Shown: positions 32,909-41,657, counted from the stretch's first letter. The stretch: DNA of 53,860 nt from Halalkalibacter oceani (GCF_023715605.1 NZ_JAMBOL010000020.1:1-53860), one strand, 5' to 3'. Numbers and translations are program-made. The notes: generated from the sequence alone by a model not told the origin.

Positions 32909-34270
32909 ATGAAGCTGCAAACGACCTATCTTGGAACCGTGTATCAATTTTCCTCATTAAAGGAGTTGTTCGCGAAAGCAAATGAAGAGAAATCAGGGGA
33001 TCGTCTGGCCGGCATTGCGGCGGAAACCGTCCAGGAGCGAATTGCCGCCAAGGAAGTAGTAAGTCAGCTGACACTCGGCGAAATAAGGGAGAATCCATTG
33101 TTGACGCCGGAAGAGGATGAGGTGTCAAGAATTATTGAAGAACAGATTAATGAACCGATTTATCAATCAATGAAAAACTGGTCGGTCGCCGAGCTGCGTG
33201 AATATATTTTAAGCGACGAGGTGACAGGAGAGGAGCTGCTGCGGATCAGCCGGGGGCTAACCAGTGAGATGATCGCCGCTGTCGCCAAGCTGATGTCGAA
33301 CCTTGATCTCGTTTATGGAGCGAATAAAATCGAGGTTATTACGAAATGCAACAGCGCGATTGGCCATAAAGGAACGCTCGCCTCACGCCTCCAGCCGAAC
33401 CATCCGACCGATCATGTGGAAGGAATGCTCGCTTCGTTAAAGGAAGGGCTTTCCTATGGCGTCGGCGATGCGGTCATCGGCATAAATCCGGTTGATGATT
33501 CTGTTGAGAGCGTGAAGCGCCTGTTGCATGCGACTCATCGGTTCATTCAGGAGTGGGAAATTCCGACGCAAAATTGTGTGCTTGCGCATGTGACGACACA
33601 AATGAAGGCCGTCGAGCAGGGGGCGCCGGCCGATATGATTTTTCAAAGCATCGCCGGTACCGAGGCAGCCAATAAATCATTTGGTATTTCCGCTGCGCTG
33701 CTGGAGGAAGCGAATCAGCTCGTGAAAACATACGGCACGGGAACAGGCCCGCAGCGGCTCTATTTTGAGACGGGGCAAGGCTCAGAGCTGTCGGCCGAAG
33801 CGCATCACGGAATCGATCAAATGACGCTTGAATCGCGTAATTATGGCTTTGCCCGCCATTATGATCCGTATATCGTCAACACGGTTGTCGGCTTCATCGG
33901 ACCGGAATATTTATATAACAGCAAGCAGGTGATCAGAGCGGGGCTTGAGGATCACTTTATGGCTAAGCTTCATGGCATCCCGATGGGGGTCGACATTTGC
34001 TATACAAATCATATTAAGGCCGATCAGAATGATATTGAGGACTTGGGCGTCTTGCTGACAGCCGCCGGAGTGAATTTTATTATTGCAACGCCGATGGGCG
34101 ATGATTGCATGCTGAACTATCAATCAATGAGCTATCACGATATTGCCACGCTACGGCAAACATTAGGACGACCGCCTTCTCCACGCTTCGCGGAGTGGCT
34201 GGAAAAAATGGGGATATTCGAAAATGGAAAGCTAAGCAAGCTGGCTGGAGATCCGACGATCTTTTTATGA
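32909..34270 (+). CDS. eutB: Ethanolamine ammonia-lyase large subunit
   Basis: The 453-residue catalytic subunit of adenosylcobalamin-dependent ethanolamine ammonia-lyase, splitting ethanolamine into acetaldehyde and ammonia. Strong family blocks are ANKIEVITKCNSAIGHKGTL, LASRLQPNHPTDHVEG, LYFETGQGSELSAEAHHGID (substrate-binding Gln and Glu), PYIVNTVVGFIGPEYLYN and GVDICYTNHIKADQND. Length is typical. RBS GGGGAGG. Expressed with EutC and EutA under EutVW. Confidence 0.97.
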   Translation: MKLQTTYLGTVYQFSSLKELFAKANEEKSGDRLAGIAAETVQERIAAKEVVSQLTLGEIRENPLLTPEEDEVSRIIEEQINEPIYQSMKNWSVAELREYILSDEVTGEELLRISRGLTSEMIAAVAKLMSNLDLVYGANKIEVITKCNSAIGHKGTLASRLQPNHPTDHVEGMLASLKEGLSYGVGDAVIGINPVDDSVESVKRLLHATHRFIQEWEIPTQNCVLAHVTTQMKAVEQGAPADMIFQSIAGTEAANKSFGISAALLEEANQLVKTYGTGTGPQRLYFETGQGSELSAEAHHGIDQMTLESRNYGFARHYDPYIVNTVVGFIGPEYLYNSKQVIRAGLEDHFMAKLHGIPMGVDICYTNHIKADQNDIEDLGVLLTAAGVNFIIATPMGDDCMLNYQSMSYHDIATLRQTLGRPPSPRFAEWLEKMGIFENGKLSKLAGDPTIFL

Positions 34271-34285
34271 TAGGAGCTGAGGATA

Positions 34286-35173
34286 GTGAATTCAGAGTTC
34301 ATCGAAAGGCTGCAAGATGAGAAGAACAGCAGCCAAAATAAAGGCACGAATATTCGGGAGAGATCAACTGAGACGAGTACGAGCAAGACACAATCCCTTT
34401 TTATAGAATCGCCGGCGGAGGAAGCTCCTCCTGCTGTCCGGATCGAGCGCGCCGCGTTGAGAAAGCCGGAGCATAAAGCCGAGAAGCTGCGGGAGCTGAT
34501 GAACAAGACGCCTGCCCGGATTGGAGTTGGCAGGGCTGGAGTACGGCCGAAAACGAAGGAGTGGCTCAAGTTCCGCTATGACCATGCCGCTGCGGTGGAT
34601 GCCGTCTATGGCCAGGTCAGTGATACATTGCTGAAGGAGCTAAATTTGTTTAAGGTGAACACGCAGGTAGCGGACAAAGAAACGTATATTATCCGCCCCG
34701 ATTATGGCAGGAAGCTGGCCGAAGAGGCGAAGCAGATCATTCGCGGGAACTGTGAAGCGTCCCCGACTGTGCAAATTATCCTATCAAATGGACTGAGCGC
34801 CAGTGCTGTCGAGGAAAATGCTGCTGATGTCTATTTATCGTTGCAGCAGGCATTAATGAGTGCCGGCCATAAGCTCGGAACGCCCTTTTACATTGAAAAT
34901 GGAAGAGTGGCCGTTATGGATGATGTCGGCGAGATTTTACGTCCCGAGGTGATCGTCCTCCTCATTGGCGAGCGGCCGGGTTTGGGAAGCGCGGAATCGT
35001 TAAGCGCCTATCTTTGCTATCGCCCGAGAAGCGGCACAATCGAAGCGGAACGAATGGTTGTCTCCAATATTCATAAAGGCGGAATTCCACCGGTTGAAGC
35101 AGGGGCATACATTAGCACCGTCGTCGAGAAAGTATTAACGCACCGGGCAAGCGGGGTGTCGTTGGATAAATAA
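34286..35173 (+). CDS. eutC: Ethanolamine ammonia-lyase small subunit
   Basis: The 295-residue small subunit of ethanolamine ammonia-lyase, which helps bind adenosylcobalamin. Core blocks: RIGVGRAGVRPKTKEWLKFR, DHAAAVDAVYGQVS, VQIILSNGLSASAVEEN, LLIGERPGLGSAESLSAYL and VVSNIHKGGIPPVEAGAYI. The first 65 residues are a charged, low-complexity extension (SSQNKGTNIRERSTETSTS) before the conserved part, as in other EutC proteins, where this region associates with shells or EutB. GTG start with AGGAGCTGAGGA. No microcompartment, aldehyde dehydrogenase or permease genes follow; a terminator does. Confidence 0.95.
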   Translation: MNSEFIERLQDEKNSSQNKGTNIRERSTETSTSKTQSLFIESPAEEAPPAVRIERAALRKPEHKAEKLRELMNKTPARIGVGRAGVRPKTKEWLKFRYDHAAAVDAVYGQVSDTLLKELNLFKVNTQVADKETYIIRPDYGRKLAEEAKQIIRGNCEASPTVQIILSNGLSASAVEENAADVYLSLQQALMSAGHKLGTPFYIENGRVAVMDDVGEILRPEVIVLLIGERPGLGSAESLSAYLCYRPRSGTIEAERMVVSNIHKGGIPPVEAGAYISTVVEKVLTHRASGVSLDK

Positions 35174-35212
35174 AAGAAATTGATAAATAATCGATACTAT
35201 AGGAAGATGAGA

Positions 35213-35256
35213 AGCGAGCAATAGGCGGGAGAACTCCGCTATTGCTCGCTTTTTTA
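35213..35256 (+). terminator. Terminator of the eut operon
   Basis: 12-bp stem AGCGAGCAATAG/CTATTGCTCGCT followed by TTTTTTAGTTTT. Confidence 0.9.
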
Positions 35257-35340
35257 GTTTTATTGAAAAAAATAAAATACTTATTGTTTATGCAATTCGA
35301 GTTAGATAATTTTGATTAAATAAAAAATTTAGAAAACTTA

Positions 35341-35408
35341 TTGATTACGTGCGTTCCTCGTGTTAAGATGTTTTTGGAAACGTTTCCGGATAATTGTAAG
35401 CGCTTAAA
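35341..35408 (+). promoter_or_regulatory. Promoter with LacI-type operator and cre site, ahead of the TRAP genes
   Basis: -35 TTGATT (35341-35346), 17-bp spacer, -10 TAAGAT (35364-35369). TTGGAAACGTTTCCGGA (35374-35390) holds the perfect palindrome GGAAACGTTTCC. The same 17 bases occur at 40421-40437. TGTAAGCGCTTAAA (35395-35408) fits the CcpA cre consensus at 13 of 14 positions; its centre is 20 bp from the first, on the same helix face. Confidence 0.8.
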
Positions 35409-35430
35409 TTATATTCTGAGGAGGGGTAAT

Positions 35431-36516
35431 ATGAAACTGAAATTTTTCGTGATAATAGTAGCTCTCTTTGCAATTTTGGGATTAAGTGCATGTACATCAC
35501 AATCAACTAATAATGATTTGACTAGTAATGACCCGGAAAGTTCAGTGGATGGACTTGAGCCAAGTGAAAATGTAGAGTTTGATCCAAACGATAAAAGTAA
35601 TTGGCCAAACTCGGTTAGAGTAGGTTCAGCTTCTCTAGGAGGGACTGCCTATGCTTATGCAGGAGGGTATTCTAGCTTAATTCAAAAGTATACAGGCGTA
35701 AACTCGGCTGTAGAGGTAACAGGAGGACCCGTTCATAACATTCAGCTTCTGCAAAATCAGGATATTGAGATCGGTGTAGTTACCATGGGACCTGCTTGGG
35801 AAGCGTGGTATGGCGAAGGAGAATGGACCGGTGGACAAGAGCTAAGAGATTGGAGAGTATTTTTTCCAATGTATACGTCTTATTTCCATTGGTGGGCTAA
35901 AGAAGATACAGGAATTAGAAGTATTGATGACCTTAATGGTAAGAAGGTAGGGGTGGGGCCATCTGGGGGAACGCCGGCTACTTATCTTCCTGAATTTTTA
36001 GAGATACTCGGTGTTGAGGCCGAACCTGTTTATGCAGGACTGGGAGATTTAGTTTCGCAGCAAATGGATGGTCTAATACCAGCAGTCGGGTTTGGAGGAG
36101 GCATTCCATTTACCTCTGTTCAAGAAGCAGAGTTACAGCATAAATTAAATGTGTTTGGCTTTACCGAAGAACAAGTTAGTACGCTTGTAAGTGAGTATCC
36201 TTTTCTTTCTGAAGCAGTCATACCTGCTAATACCTATGAAAATCAACCCGATGTGATGTATAGCCCGTCTATTTGGAACTTAGGTGTAGTGCAAAAAGAT
36301 TTACCTGATAGTTTTGTTTACCAGGCTACAGACGCCGTCTTATCCCATAATGAGGAACTTATACAAGCGCATGTGGCAGGTGAGGAAACACTAGCTGAAA
36401 ACATAAAATACAATACATTTCTATGGATGCACCCAGGTGCGATTCGATGGTTTGAAGAAAACGGATATGATCTTCCGGAAGAAGTCTATCCTCCGGAGTA
36501 TCCGAAAAATGATTAA
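35431..36516 (+). CDS. TAXI family TRAP transporter substrate-binding lipoprotein
   Basis: A 361-residue secreted lipoprotein: signal peptide about 1-22, lipobox LSAC, then an Asn/Ser/Asp-rich linker. The TAXI (TRAP-associated extracytoplasmic immunogenic) domain begins at VRVGSASLGGTAYAYAGGYSSL and includes EVTGGPVHNIQLLQ, KKVGVGPSGGTPATYLPEFL and the C-terminal ALW-like WMHPGAIRWFEENG. It binds the solute for the fused permease that follows. TAXI proteins usually carry amino or dicarboxylic acids; here the neighbours suggest a sugar acid. ATG 35431 with GAGGAGGGG. Confidence 0.9.
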   Translation: MKLKFFVIIVALFAILGLSACTSQSTNNDLTSNDPESSVDGLEPSENVEFDPNDKSNWPNSVRVGSASLGGTAYAYAGGYSSLIQKYTGVNSAVEVTGGPVHNIQLLQNQDIEIGVVTMGPAWEAWYGEGEWTGGQELRDWRVFFPMYTSYFHWWAKEDTGIRSIDDLNGKKVGVGPSGGTPATYLPEFLEILGVEAEPVYAGLGDLVSQQMDGLIPAVGFGGGIPFTSVQEAELQHKLNVFGFTEEQVSTLVSEYPFLSEAVIPANTYENQPDVMYSPSIWNLGVVQKDLPDSFVYQATDAVLSHNEELIQAHVAGEETLAENIKYNTFLWMHPGAIRWFEENGYDLPEEVYPPEYPKND

Positions 36517-36523
36517 CTCGCAC

Positions 36524-36557
36524 AAGCTCCTCTATACCTCAATAAGAGGGGCTTTCT
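36524..36557 (+). terminator. Hairpin between TRAP binding-protein and permease genes
   Basis: AAGCTCCTCT pairs with AGAGGGGCTT (one G-U), followed by TCTCTC. Probably a partial terminator or stabiliser giving more binding protein than permease. Confidence 0.55.
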
Positions 36558-36587
36558 CTCATAATGTCCAAGGGGAGGGATTGAGAA

Positions 36588-38516
36588 ATGACAATTTCTA
36601 AAGGAGAAAGATCGGTTAGTAATAATGAAGGAGGAATAATACAGCGTCAACTAAAAGGCGCAGTCGGAGGATTGTTCTTTTTATTTGCAATTTGTATTAC
36701 ACTTCTTCATTTATATTTATTAAATTTCGCTGCAATCGACCCATGGTTGTTTCGAGCAATGCATTTATTATGTGGTTCAATGCTTGGTTTCGCTTTAATT
36801 CCGGGTTGGAATCAAAAAAACCTTGGAAAGATACATTTGATTGACTGGCTTGCAATTTTAGCAAGTGCGATCATTTTTATATATATTTATTATAATATAG
36901 ATCAGCTTATTTTTAGGGCAGGAGTAACTCCAACCACAATGGATTTTGTCATAGCAATAGTAGGTACGCTGCTTGTTTTGGAATTAACACGGCGTACTTC
37001 GGGCTGGTCGTTACCAATTTTATCGCTTATTTTTATTGCTTACGCTTTTTTGGGTCCTTATTTACCGGGAATTTTACAGCATAATGGGTACTCCATAAAA
37101 CGTTTTTTCTCGTATATATATGGGCTTGACGGGATCTTTGGGGTTACAATTGATGTATCCTCTAAGTATATCCTCTTGTTCATTGCTCTTGGTGCTTTTC
37201 TTCAAGCTTCAAAAGTTGGAGATTATTTCATTAACTTTTCATTCTCGGCTGCTGGAGGTTTACGAGGAGGACCGGCTAAAGTGTCTTTACTGGCCAGTGG
37301 TTTAATGGGGATGGTCAGTGGAACTTCAGCAGGTAATGTTGTTACAACAGGAAGCTTAACAATCCCATTAATGAAACGAGTAGGATATAAACCGCAATTT
37401 GCAGGGGCAACCGAGGCTGCTGCATCTACTGGGGGTCAAATCCTTCCGCCCATAATGGGGGCAGGGGCTTTCCTCATGGCTGAAATGATTGGAATTTCCT
37501 ACAAAGAGATTATGATTGCGGCGATTATCCCGGCATTGTTATATTTTGTTTCTGTTTATTTTATGATAGATCTAGAAGCAATTAAAATGAAGTTACGGGG
37601 TTTGAAGAGAAGCGAATTGCCGAAGATGAAAGATCTTATAAAACAAGCTCACCTTTTTATCCCGATTGTAGTATTAATTTCTGCGATTTTAATGAATTAC
37701 TCAATTATTCGATCCGGCACTATTGCCATTCTTGCTTGTTTAGTGATAAGTTGGTTTTCTAAACAGACTAGAATGGGTTGGAAGAAAACAGCTGAAGCTT
37801 TAGCAGGAGCTGCTCGGTCCGTTGTTCAATTAATTTCTATATGCGCATGTGCGGGAATTATTGTAGGAGTTATAGCTCTTACTGGAATTGGAGGAAAGTT
37901 TGCTAATTTGTTAATAACATTGGGGTCTTCCAGTCAACTATTAGCATTAGTAGCAACAATGATCCTTGCGATAATACTTGGAATGGGGATGCCGACAACA
38001 GCTGCATATGCTATTGCTGGTTCTGTTTTAGCTCCAGGATTGATTCAAGTGGGGATAGAACCTCTCTTTGCTCATATGTTTATTTTTTATTTTGCTGTCT
38101 TATCTGCTATAACTCCTCCTGTAGCTGTTGCAGCATTTGCTGCTGGTGGAATTGCTGGTACAGATCCTTTTAAAACGTCTCTTCAAGCATTTAAATTAGG
38201 GCTTGCTGCTTTTATTGTTCCATATATGTTTATTTACAGCCCTTCAATTTTAATGAAAGGTAGTTTCTACGAGATTGCATTAACGATTTTGACAAGTATA
38301 ATTGGAATTTATCTTTTGGCCTGTGCCGTTCAAGGATATTTCTTTGGAAAAGCAAGATGGGTTCAGCGAATAGTTCTGTTGATCGCAGCTTTGACTTTAA
38401 TTAATGGATCTATATTTTTTGACTTTATTGGTATCGCGTTAGCTCTTCTAGCATTTTTGATTAATAAGATGTTTCCAGATCATTTGTCGTCGCAAGATAA
38501 TAATGTTAAGTTCTAA
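36588..38516 (+). CDS. TRAP transporter fused DctQM permease (4TM/12TM)
   Basis: A 642-residue membrane protein in which the small (DctQ) and large (DctM) TRAP subunits are fused, the usual partner of TAXI binding proteins. About 16 hydrophobic segments. Large-subunit blocks: KVSLLASGLMGMVSGTSAGN, TEAAASTGGQILPPIMGAGA, LGMGMPTTAAYAIAGSVLAP and ITPPVAVAAFAAGGIAGTDP. It imports the solute using a sodium gradient. RBS GGGGAGG. A LacI regulator follows after 155 bp. Confidence 0.93.
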   Translation: MTISKGERSVSNNEGGIIQRQLKGAVGGLFFLFAICITLLHLYLLNFAAIDPWLFRAMHLLCGSMLGFALIPGWNQKNLGKIHLIDWLAILASAIIFIYIYYNIDQLIFRAGVTPTTMDFVIAIVGTLLVLELTRRTSGWSLPILSLIFIAYAFLGPYLPGILQHNGYSIKRFFSYIYGLDGIFGVTIDVSSKYILLFIALGAFLQASKVGDYFINFSFSAAGGLRGGPAKVSLLASGLMGMVSGTSAGNVVTTGSLTIPLMKRVGYKPQFAGATEAAASTGGQILPPIMGAGAFLMAEMIGISYKEIMIAAIIPALLYFVSVYFMIDLEAIKMKLRGLKRSELPKMKDLIKQAHLFIPIVVLISAILMNYSIIRSGTIAILACLVISWFSKQTRMGWKKTAEALAGAARSVVQLISICACAGIIVGVIALTGIGGKFANLLITLGSSSQLLALVATMILAIILGMGMPTTAAYAIAGSVLAPGLIQVGIEPLFAHMFIFYFAVLSAITPPVAVAAFAAGGIAGTDPFKTSLQAFKLGLAAFIVPYMFIYSPSILMKGSFYEIALTILTSIIGIYLLACAVQGYFFGKARWVQRIVLLIAALTLINGSIFFDFIGIALALLAFLINKMFPDHLSSQDNNVKF

Positions 38517-38601
38517 TGTAAAGGAATGAGGGTAAAAAATGTTTAGTTAAGGTGAGGTAGTTGCATCTTAATTGTATCTTTTTAATGATTTGATGATTTC
38601 A

Positions 38602-38629
38602 TTGAAAAATTTCGAAAATTTGATATTCT
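38602..38629 (+). promoter_or_regulatory. Possible promoter of the LacI regulator gene
   Basis: TTGAAA (38602-38607), 16-bp spacer, TATTCT (38624-38629). AT-rich surroundings make this weak evidence. Confidence 0.3.
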
Positions 38630-38671
38630 TACATTAAAAGACCTTACTCAGAGGGCTAGGGGAAATACTTA

Positions 38672-39703
38672 ATGAAAAAAAATAAAGTTACAATTAAAGA
38701 TGTAGCAAAGCATGCAGGTGTAGGCATAGGCACTGTATCAAGGGCAATAAATGGTTCAGGAGAAATAAATGCAGAAACAAAACTGAAAGTGTTTAAGAGC
38801 ATTCAAGACTTAGGATATACCCCTAATCGGATAGCTCGCAGTATGAGAACAAAACAATATAAACAAATCGCTTTATTTGTGAATATTTCCAATGTAGCCT
38901 TTACCCAAATAGCTAATGGTATTTCTCAATATTTAGATACCGTTGGCTATTCTGTCTCTTTATGTAACGTTGGAGACGATGAGGATGTTAGAGTCAAAAT
39001 ATTAGCGGCGTTAGAGAATCAACATCTGGATGGAATTATAATTGCTCCGCCACGAGAAGATAATCTTAATTTAAGCGAAATTGTTAATCAAATGGGGATT
39101 CCTATTGTAACGATGGACAGGGACATACCTGGTATACCTGCGGGTGTATATACTGATTACTTCACTTCTGTTAATAAAGCTGTACAATACCTATTATCGC
39201 TTGGTCATCGGGGAATTGCCTTAATTGGAGGTTCTCATACCCGCCGTCAATTTCGAAAAAGCAAAGAAGGTTATGAACAAGCCTTCATTGACAGTGGTAT
39301 TGAGAATACAGGGGAAGGGATCATTATTGAAAGTGACCTTTCAAGCCAAGGCGGTAAGAAGGCAATGAATGATCTTTTACCGAAAATTAGAAACGGCACG
39401 ATAACAGCGATTTTTTCGTTGAATCATTATATCTTTCATGGGGTTTTACAAGTGATAAGGGATAATCATCTGCGATATCCAGAGGATATTTCCATTATCA
39501 CGTTTGAGGACTATGAACTAACACATTTGTTAGATCCCCCGGTAACCGTTATTCGGCGTCCCTTAAATGACATAGGTTACAGTGTTGCGCAAATATTAAT
39601 CCGTTATATTAATGAACCGGAACTCTACGGCAAAATTGAACCTTTTAGAATTCCTACCGAATTTATTATAAGGGAATCGTGTGGCTTCTTAAAACGACAA
39701 TAA
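38672..39703 (+). CDS. LacI family transcriptional regulator
   Basis: 343 residues. The HTH and hinge (1-60) read VTIKDVAKHAGVGIGTVSRA, then NGSGEINAETKLKVFKSIQD and LGYTPNRIARSMRTKQ. The periplasmic-binding-like ligand domain follows (IALFVNIS, LDGIIIAPP, VTMDRDIPGIPAGVYTD, GHRGIALIGG). It probably binds the two GGAAACGTTTCC operators at 35376 and 40423, releasing them on binding an intermediate of the sugar-acid pathway. The central dinucleotide CG between inverted half-sites is the normal LacI-family form. RBS AGGGGAA. Confidence 0.92.
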   Translation: MKKNKVTIKDVAKHAGVGIGTVSRAINGSGEINAETKLKVFKSIQDLGYTPNRIARSMRTKQYKQIALFVNISNVAFTQIANGISQYLDTVGYSVSLCNVGDDEDVRVKILAALENQHLDGIIIAPPREDNLNLSEIVNQMGIPIVTMDRDIPGIPAGVYTDYFTSVNKAVQYLLSLGHRGIALIGGSHTRRQFRKSKEGYEQAFIDSGIENTGEGIIIESDLSSQGGKKAMNDLLPKIRNGTITAIFSLNHYIFHGVLQVIRDNHLRYPEDISIITFEDYELTHLLDPPVTVIRRPLNDIGYSVAQILIRYINEPELYGKIEPFRIPTEFIIRESCGFLKRQ

Positions 39704-39743
39704 CATATGGTATTAAAATTATCTAAGGCAACTTATACCGCTT

Positions 39744-39777
39744 CAGTCTGTCGACAAAGTCGACAGGCTATTTTGTT
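39744..39777 (+). terminator. Terminator after the lacI-type gene
   Basis: CTGTCGAC/GTCGACAG with loop AAA (39748-39766), extended by further weak pairs, followed by TATTTTGTTT. Confidence 0.65.
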
Positions 39778-39811
39778 TCGTAGTCAAGGTTTAGCTCTTC
39801 GTCCTCGCTAC

Positions 39812-39916
39812 CGGGATGGGGGGCACGCTTTCCGCAGGCGGGCGTTGAATTAACCGGCTGCGCCGGTGGATTTCAACCTGCCCTTCTCTCCTGCAGGAGT
39901 CGGCCCTCCCATCCCG
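39812..39916. repeat. GC-rich palindromic repeat element
   Basis: About 105 bp in otherwise AT-rich DNA. The outer ends pair: CGGGATGGGGGGC with GCCCTCCCATCCCG. Inner parts also fold: GGCGGGCGTTGAA near TTCAACCTGCCC, and ACCGGCTGCGCCGGT. The segment CGCTTTCCGCAGGCGGGC followed later by CTCCTGCAGGAGTCG resembles dispersed intergenic repeats common in Bacillaceae. No coding content. Confidence 0.6.
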
Positions 39917-39981
39917 TTCGCTTTTTCTAGTGGGAAATAGGGAGGTGGCTTCTCCTCAAAAAAAGACGTGAATACAGCTCT

Positions 39982-40166
39982 AATCCAAATATGTGTCAGG
40001 ACTGTTCAGTGCTTTCCCAATGTACCAAAACTCCATAAGAAGCTGGTCTTATGCCACATTTGGCAGGATGAGTTGGACGAACCTGAAGGGGCTCAAAAAA
40101 ATTTCCATGCAGACGATGCTTGTTTTTGCTGCCATAAATCTGAAAAAACTGGCGATGTGGCACTGA
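39982..40166 (+). pseudogene. Remnant of an IS1182-family transposase C-terminus
   Basis: Frame at 39982 reads NPNMCQDCSVLSQCTKT then stops, matching the cysteine cluster before the IS1182-family C-terminus. Frame at 40034 reads HKKLVLCHIWQDELDEP, matching the HQKxxxRHxWxDxLDE block, and frame at 40116 reads MLVFAAINLKKLAMWH then stop, matching the terminal FAAMNLKKLA helix. The order is right, but the frame changes twice and the Glu-containing KRRKETIERxFADAKxxHG block is gone. A dead fragment. Confidence 0.75.
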
Positions 40167-40215
40167 AGGAATACCAAACCGATAGTGCCATCTTCGGAAA
40201 ACCATACGAAAAATG

Positions 40216-40253
40216 CAAAACGGCTTTGAGAGTCCTTTCTCAAAGTCGTTTTG
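40216..40253 (+). terminator. Hairpin downstream of the IS remnant
   Basis: CAAAACGGCTTTGAG pairs with CTCAAAGTCGTTTTG (one G-U), loop AGTCCTTT. Ends in TTTTG. Probably a left-over end structure of the insertion sequence or a bidirectional terminator. Confidence 0.5.
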
Positions 40254-40387
40254 TCTACGGTCTGAGGCGGCTTAACCACCTTTTTTTATTTTATCTGCAA
40301 ATGAAATCAGGTTAAAAAACAAAAAAAGTAATTCCGGAATGATGGAAATAATATAGTTTTAAAAATTAAATATATTCAGAATTATTA

Positions 40388-40437
40388 TTGACGTCGAGCA
40401 TGAGAAGTGAGATAATTTTATTGGAAACGTTTCCGGA
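40388..40437 (+). promoter_or_regulatory. Promoter with LacI-type operator, ahead of the enolase-superfamily genes
   Basis: -35 TTGACG (40388-40393), 17-bp spacer, -10 GATAAT (40411-40416). TTGGAAACGTTTCCGGA (40421-40437) covers the expected start site and is identical to 35374-35390. A repressor bound here would block initiation. Confidence 0.85.
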
Positions 40438-40469
40438 ATGAAAAGATTTATTTATAAGGAGGCATAAAC

Positions 40470-41615
40470 ATGGAAGCATTGACGAAAATGAAATCACTAA
40501 TTAAAGATGTGGAGGTTATTCCGGTTCGGGTAGCTTTAAACAAAACTTTTAAAGGCAGTCATTACTATATGACGCATCGTTGTACTATTATTACCCGAAT
40601 TACTACTGAGGACGGGGTCGTAGGAGAAATCTATAATGGTGATGAAATGGAAGAGGCTCAGGCCCAGATAATAAAGATGATTACAAATGAAATGGCGCCT
40701 TTGATTAAAGGTAAAAATATTTTTCAAGTAAATAAAATATGGGAAGAACTATTACCATTTACCTTTGATATTTTAGCTGATCGTAAAATTGCTCTTCAAG
40801 CATTAGCGTGTATAGATAGTGCTATATATGATGCTATAGGTAAAACCTTGTCAATTCCCTTATATCAGCTGTGGGGGGGTTATCAAGAAAAGTTACCAGT
40901 TATGTTGATTGGAGGTTATTACCAAGAAGGGGTAGAGTACGATCCGGAAGCTATTAAAGAGGATATAGAATCTTACAAAGAATTAGGAGTAGCCGGTGTT
41001 AAATTCAAAGTAGGAGGAAGGAAGCCTGAGATTGATGCGAAGCGCGTAGAGATAGCCAGGTTAGCAGCAGGTGAGGAGTTTATAATAGCAGTGGATGCTA
41101 ATCAAGGCTGGACAGTAATGGAAGCGCTTCATTTTGCTGAACGAATTAAAGACTATAACATTCGTTGGTTTGAAGAGCCTTGTCACTGGTACAATGACAA
41201 AACGATGATGCGGGACGTACGGTTCATGTCTGGAATCCCTATTACTGGAGGACAGAGTGAAGTTTCAGCTGCAGCTTGTATTGAGTTAATGAAAGCAGGA
41301 TCGATTGATGTTTGTAATTTTGATGCAAGCTGGGGAGCTGGCCCAACGGCATGGAAACAAGCAGCAGCAGCAAGTTGGGCTTTAGGTATTCAGATGGCCC
41401 ACCATGAAGAACCACAAGTATCCGCCCACCTATTAGCGTCGATTCCGAATGGAACCTACTTGGAAGTTTTTCACCCTGATAGGGATCCCTTATTTTATAA
41501 CATAATTGAGAATAGAAACCCTTTCATAAATGGGTATTATGAGGTACCGAACGGGCATGGATTTGGAATCGAGCTGAATCGGAGCTACGTAGATAAGCAT
41601 CGTTTGGATAAATAA
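40470..41615 (+). CDS. Enolase-superfamily enzyme, mandelate racemase/muconate lactonizing type (I)
   Basis: A 381-residue barrel enzyme. N-terminal capping domain 1-130. Catalytic Lys-x-Lys is in VKFKVG (Lys178, Lys180). Metal ligands lie in AVDANQGW (Asp209), WFEEP (Glu235/236) and TGGQSEV (Glu), and the second acid/base region has DASWGAG and AHHEEP (His311/312). The KxK motif and a His opposite it are marks of the mandelate racemase subgroup, which includes racemases and acid-sugar dehydratases. With a TRAP importer and second family member, it probably acts on a sugar acid or other hydroxy acid. RBS AAGGAGG. Confidence 0.87.
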   Translation: MEALTKMKSLIKDVEVIPVRVALNKTFKGSHYYMTHRCTIITRITTEDGVVGEIYNGDEMEEAQAQIIKMITNEMAPLIKGKNIFQVNKIWEELLPFTFDILADRKIALQALACIDSAIYDAIGKTLSIPLYQLWGGYQEKLPVMLIGGYYQEGVEYDPEAIKEDIESYKELGVAGVKFKVGGRKPEIDAKRVEIARLAAGEEFIIAVDANQGWTVMEALHFAERIKDYNIRWFEEPCHWYNDKTMMRDVRFMSGIPITGGQSEVSAAACIELMKAGSIDVCNFDASWGAGPTAWKQAAAASWALGIQMAHHEEPQVSAHLLASIPNGTYLEVFHPDRDPLFYNIIENRNPFINGYYEVPNGHGFGIELNRSYVDKHRLDK

Positions 41616-41657
41616 AGTTTGCCTCACATATTATGTTCTTTCTAAGGAGGATAGTTA

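Noticed and set aside
39968-40315. 115-codon plus-strand frame read as a gene
   Set aside because: The frame passes through the IS1182 remnant with only part of the match in this frame; it is a broken transposase, not a gene.
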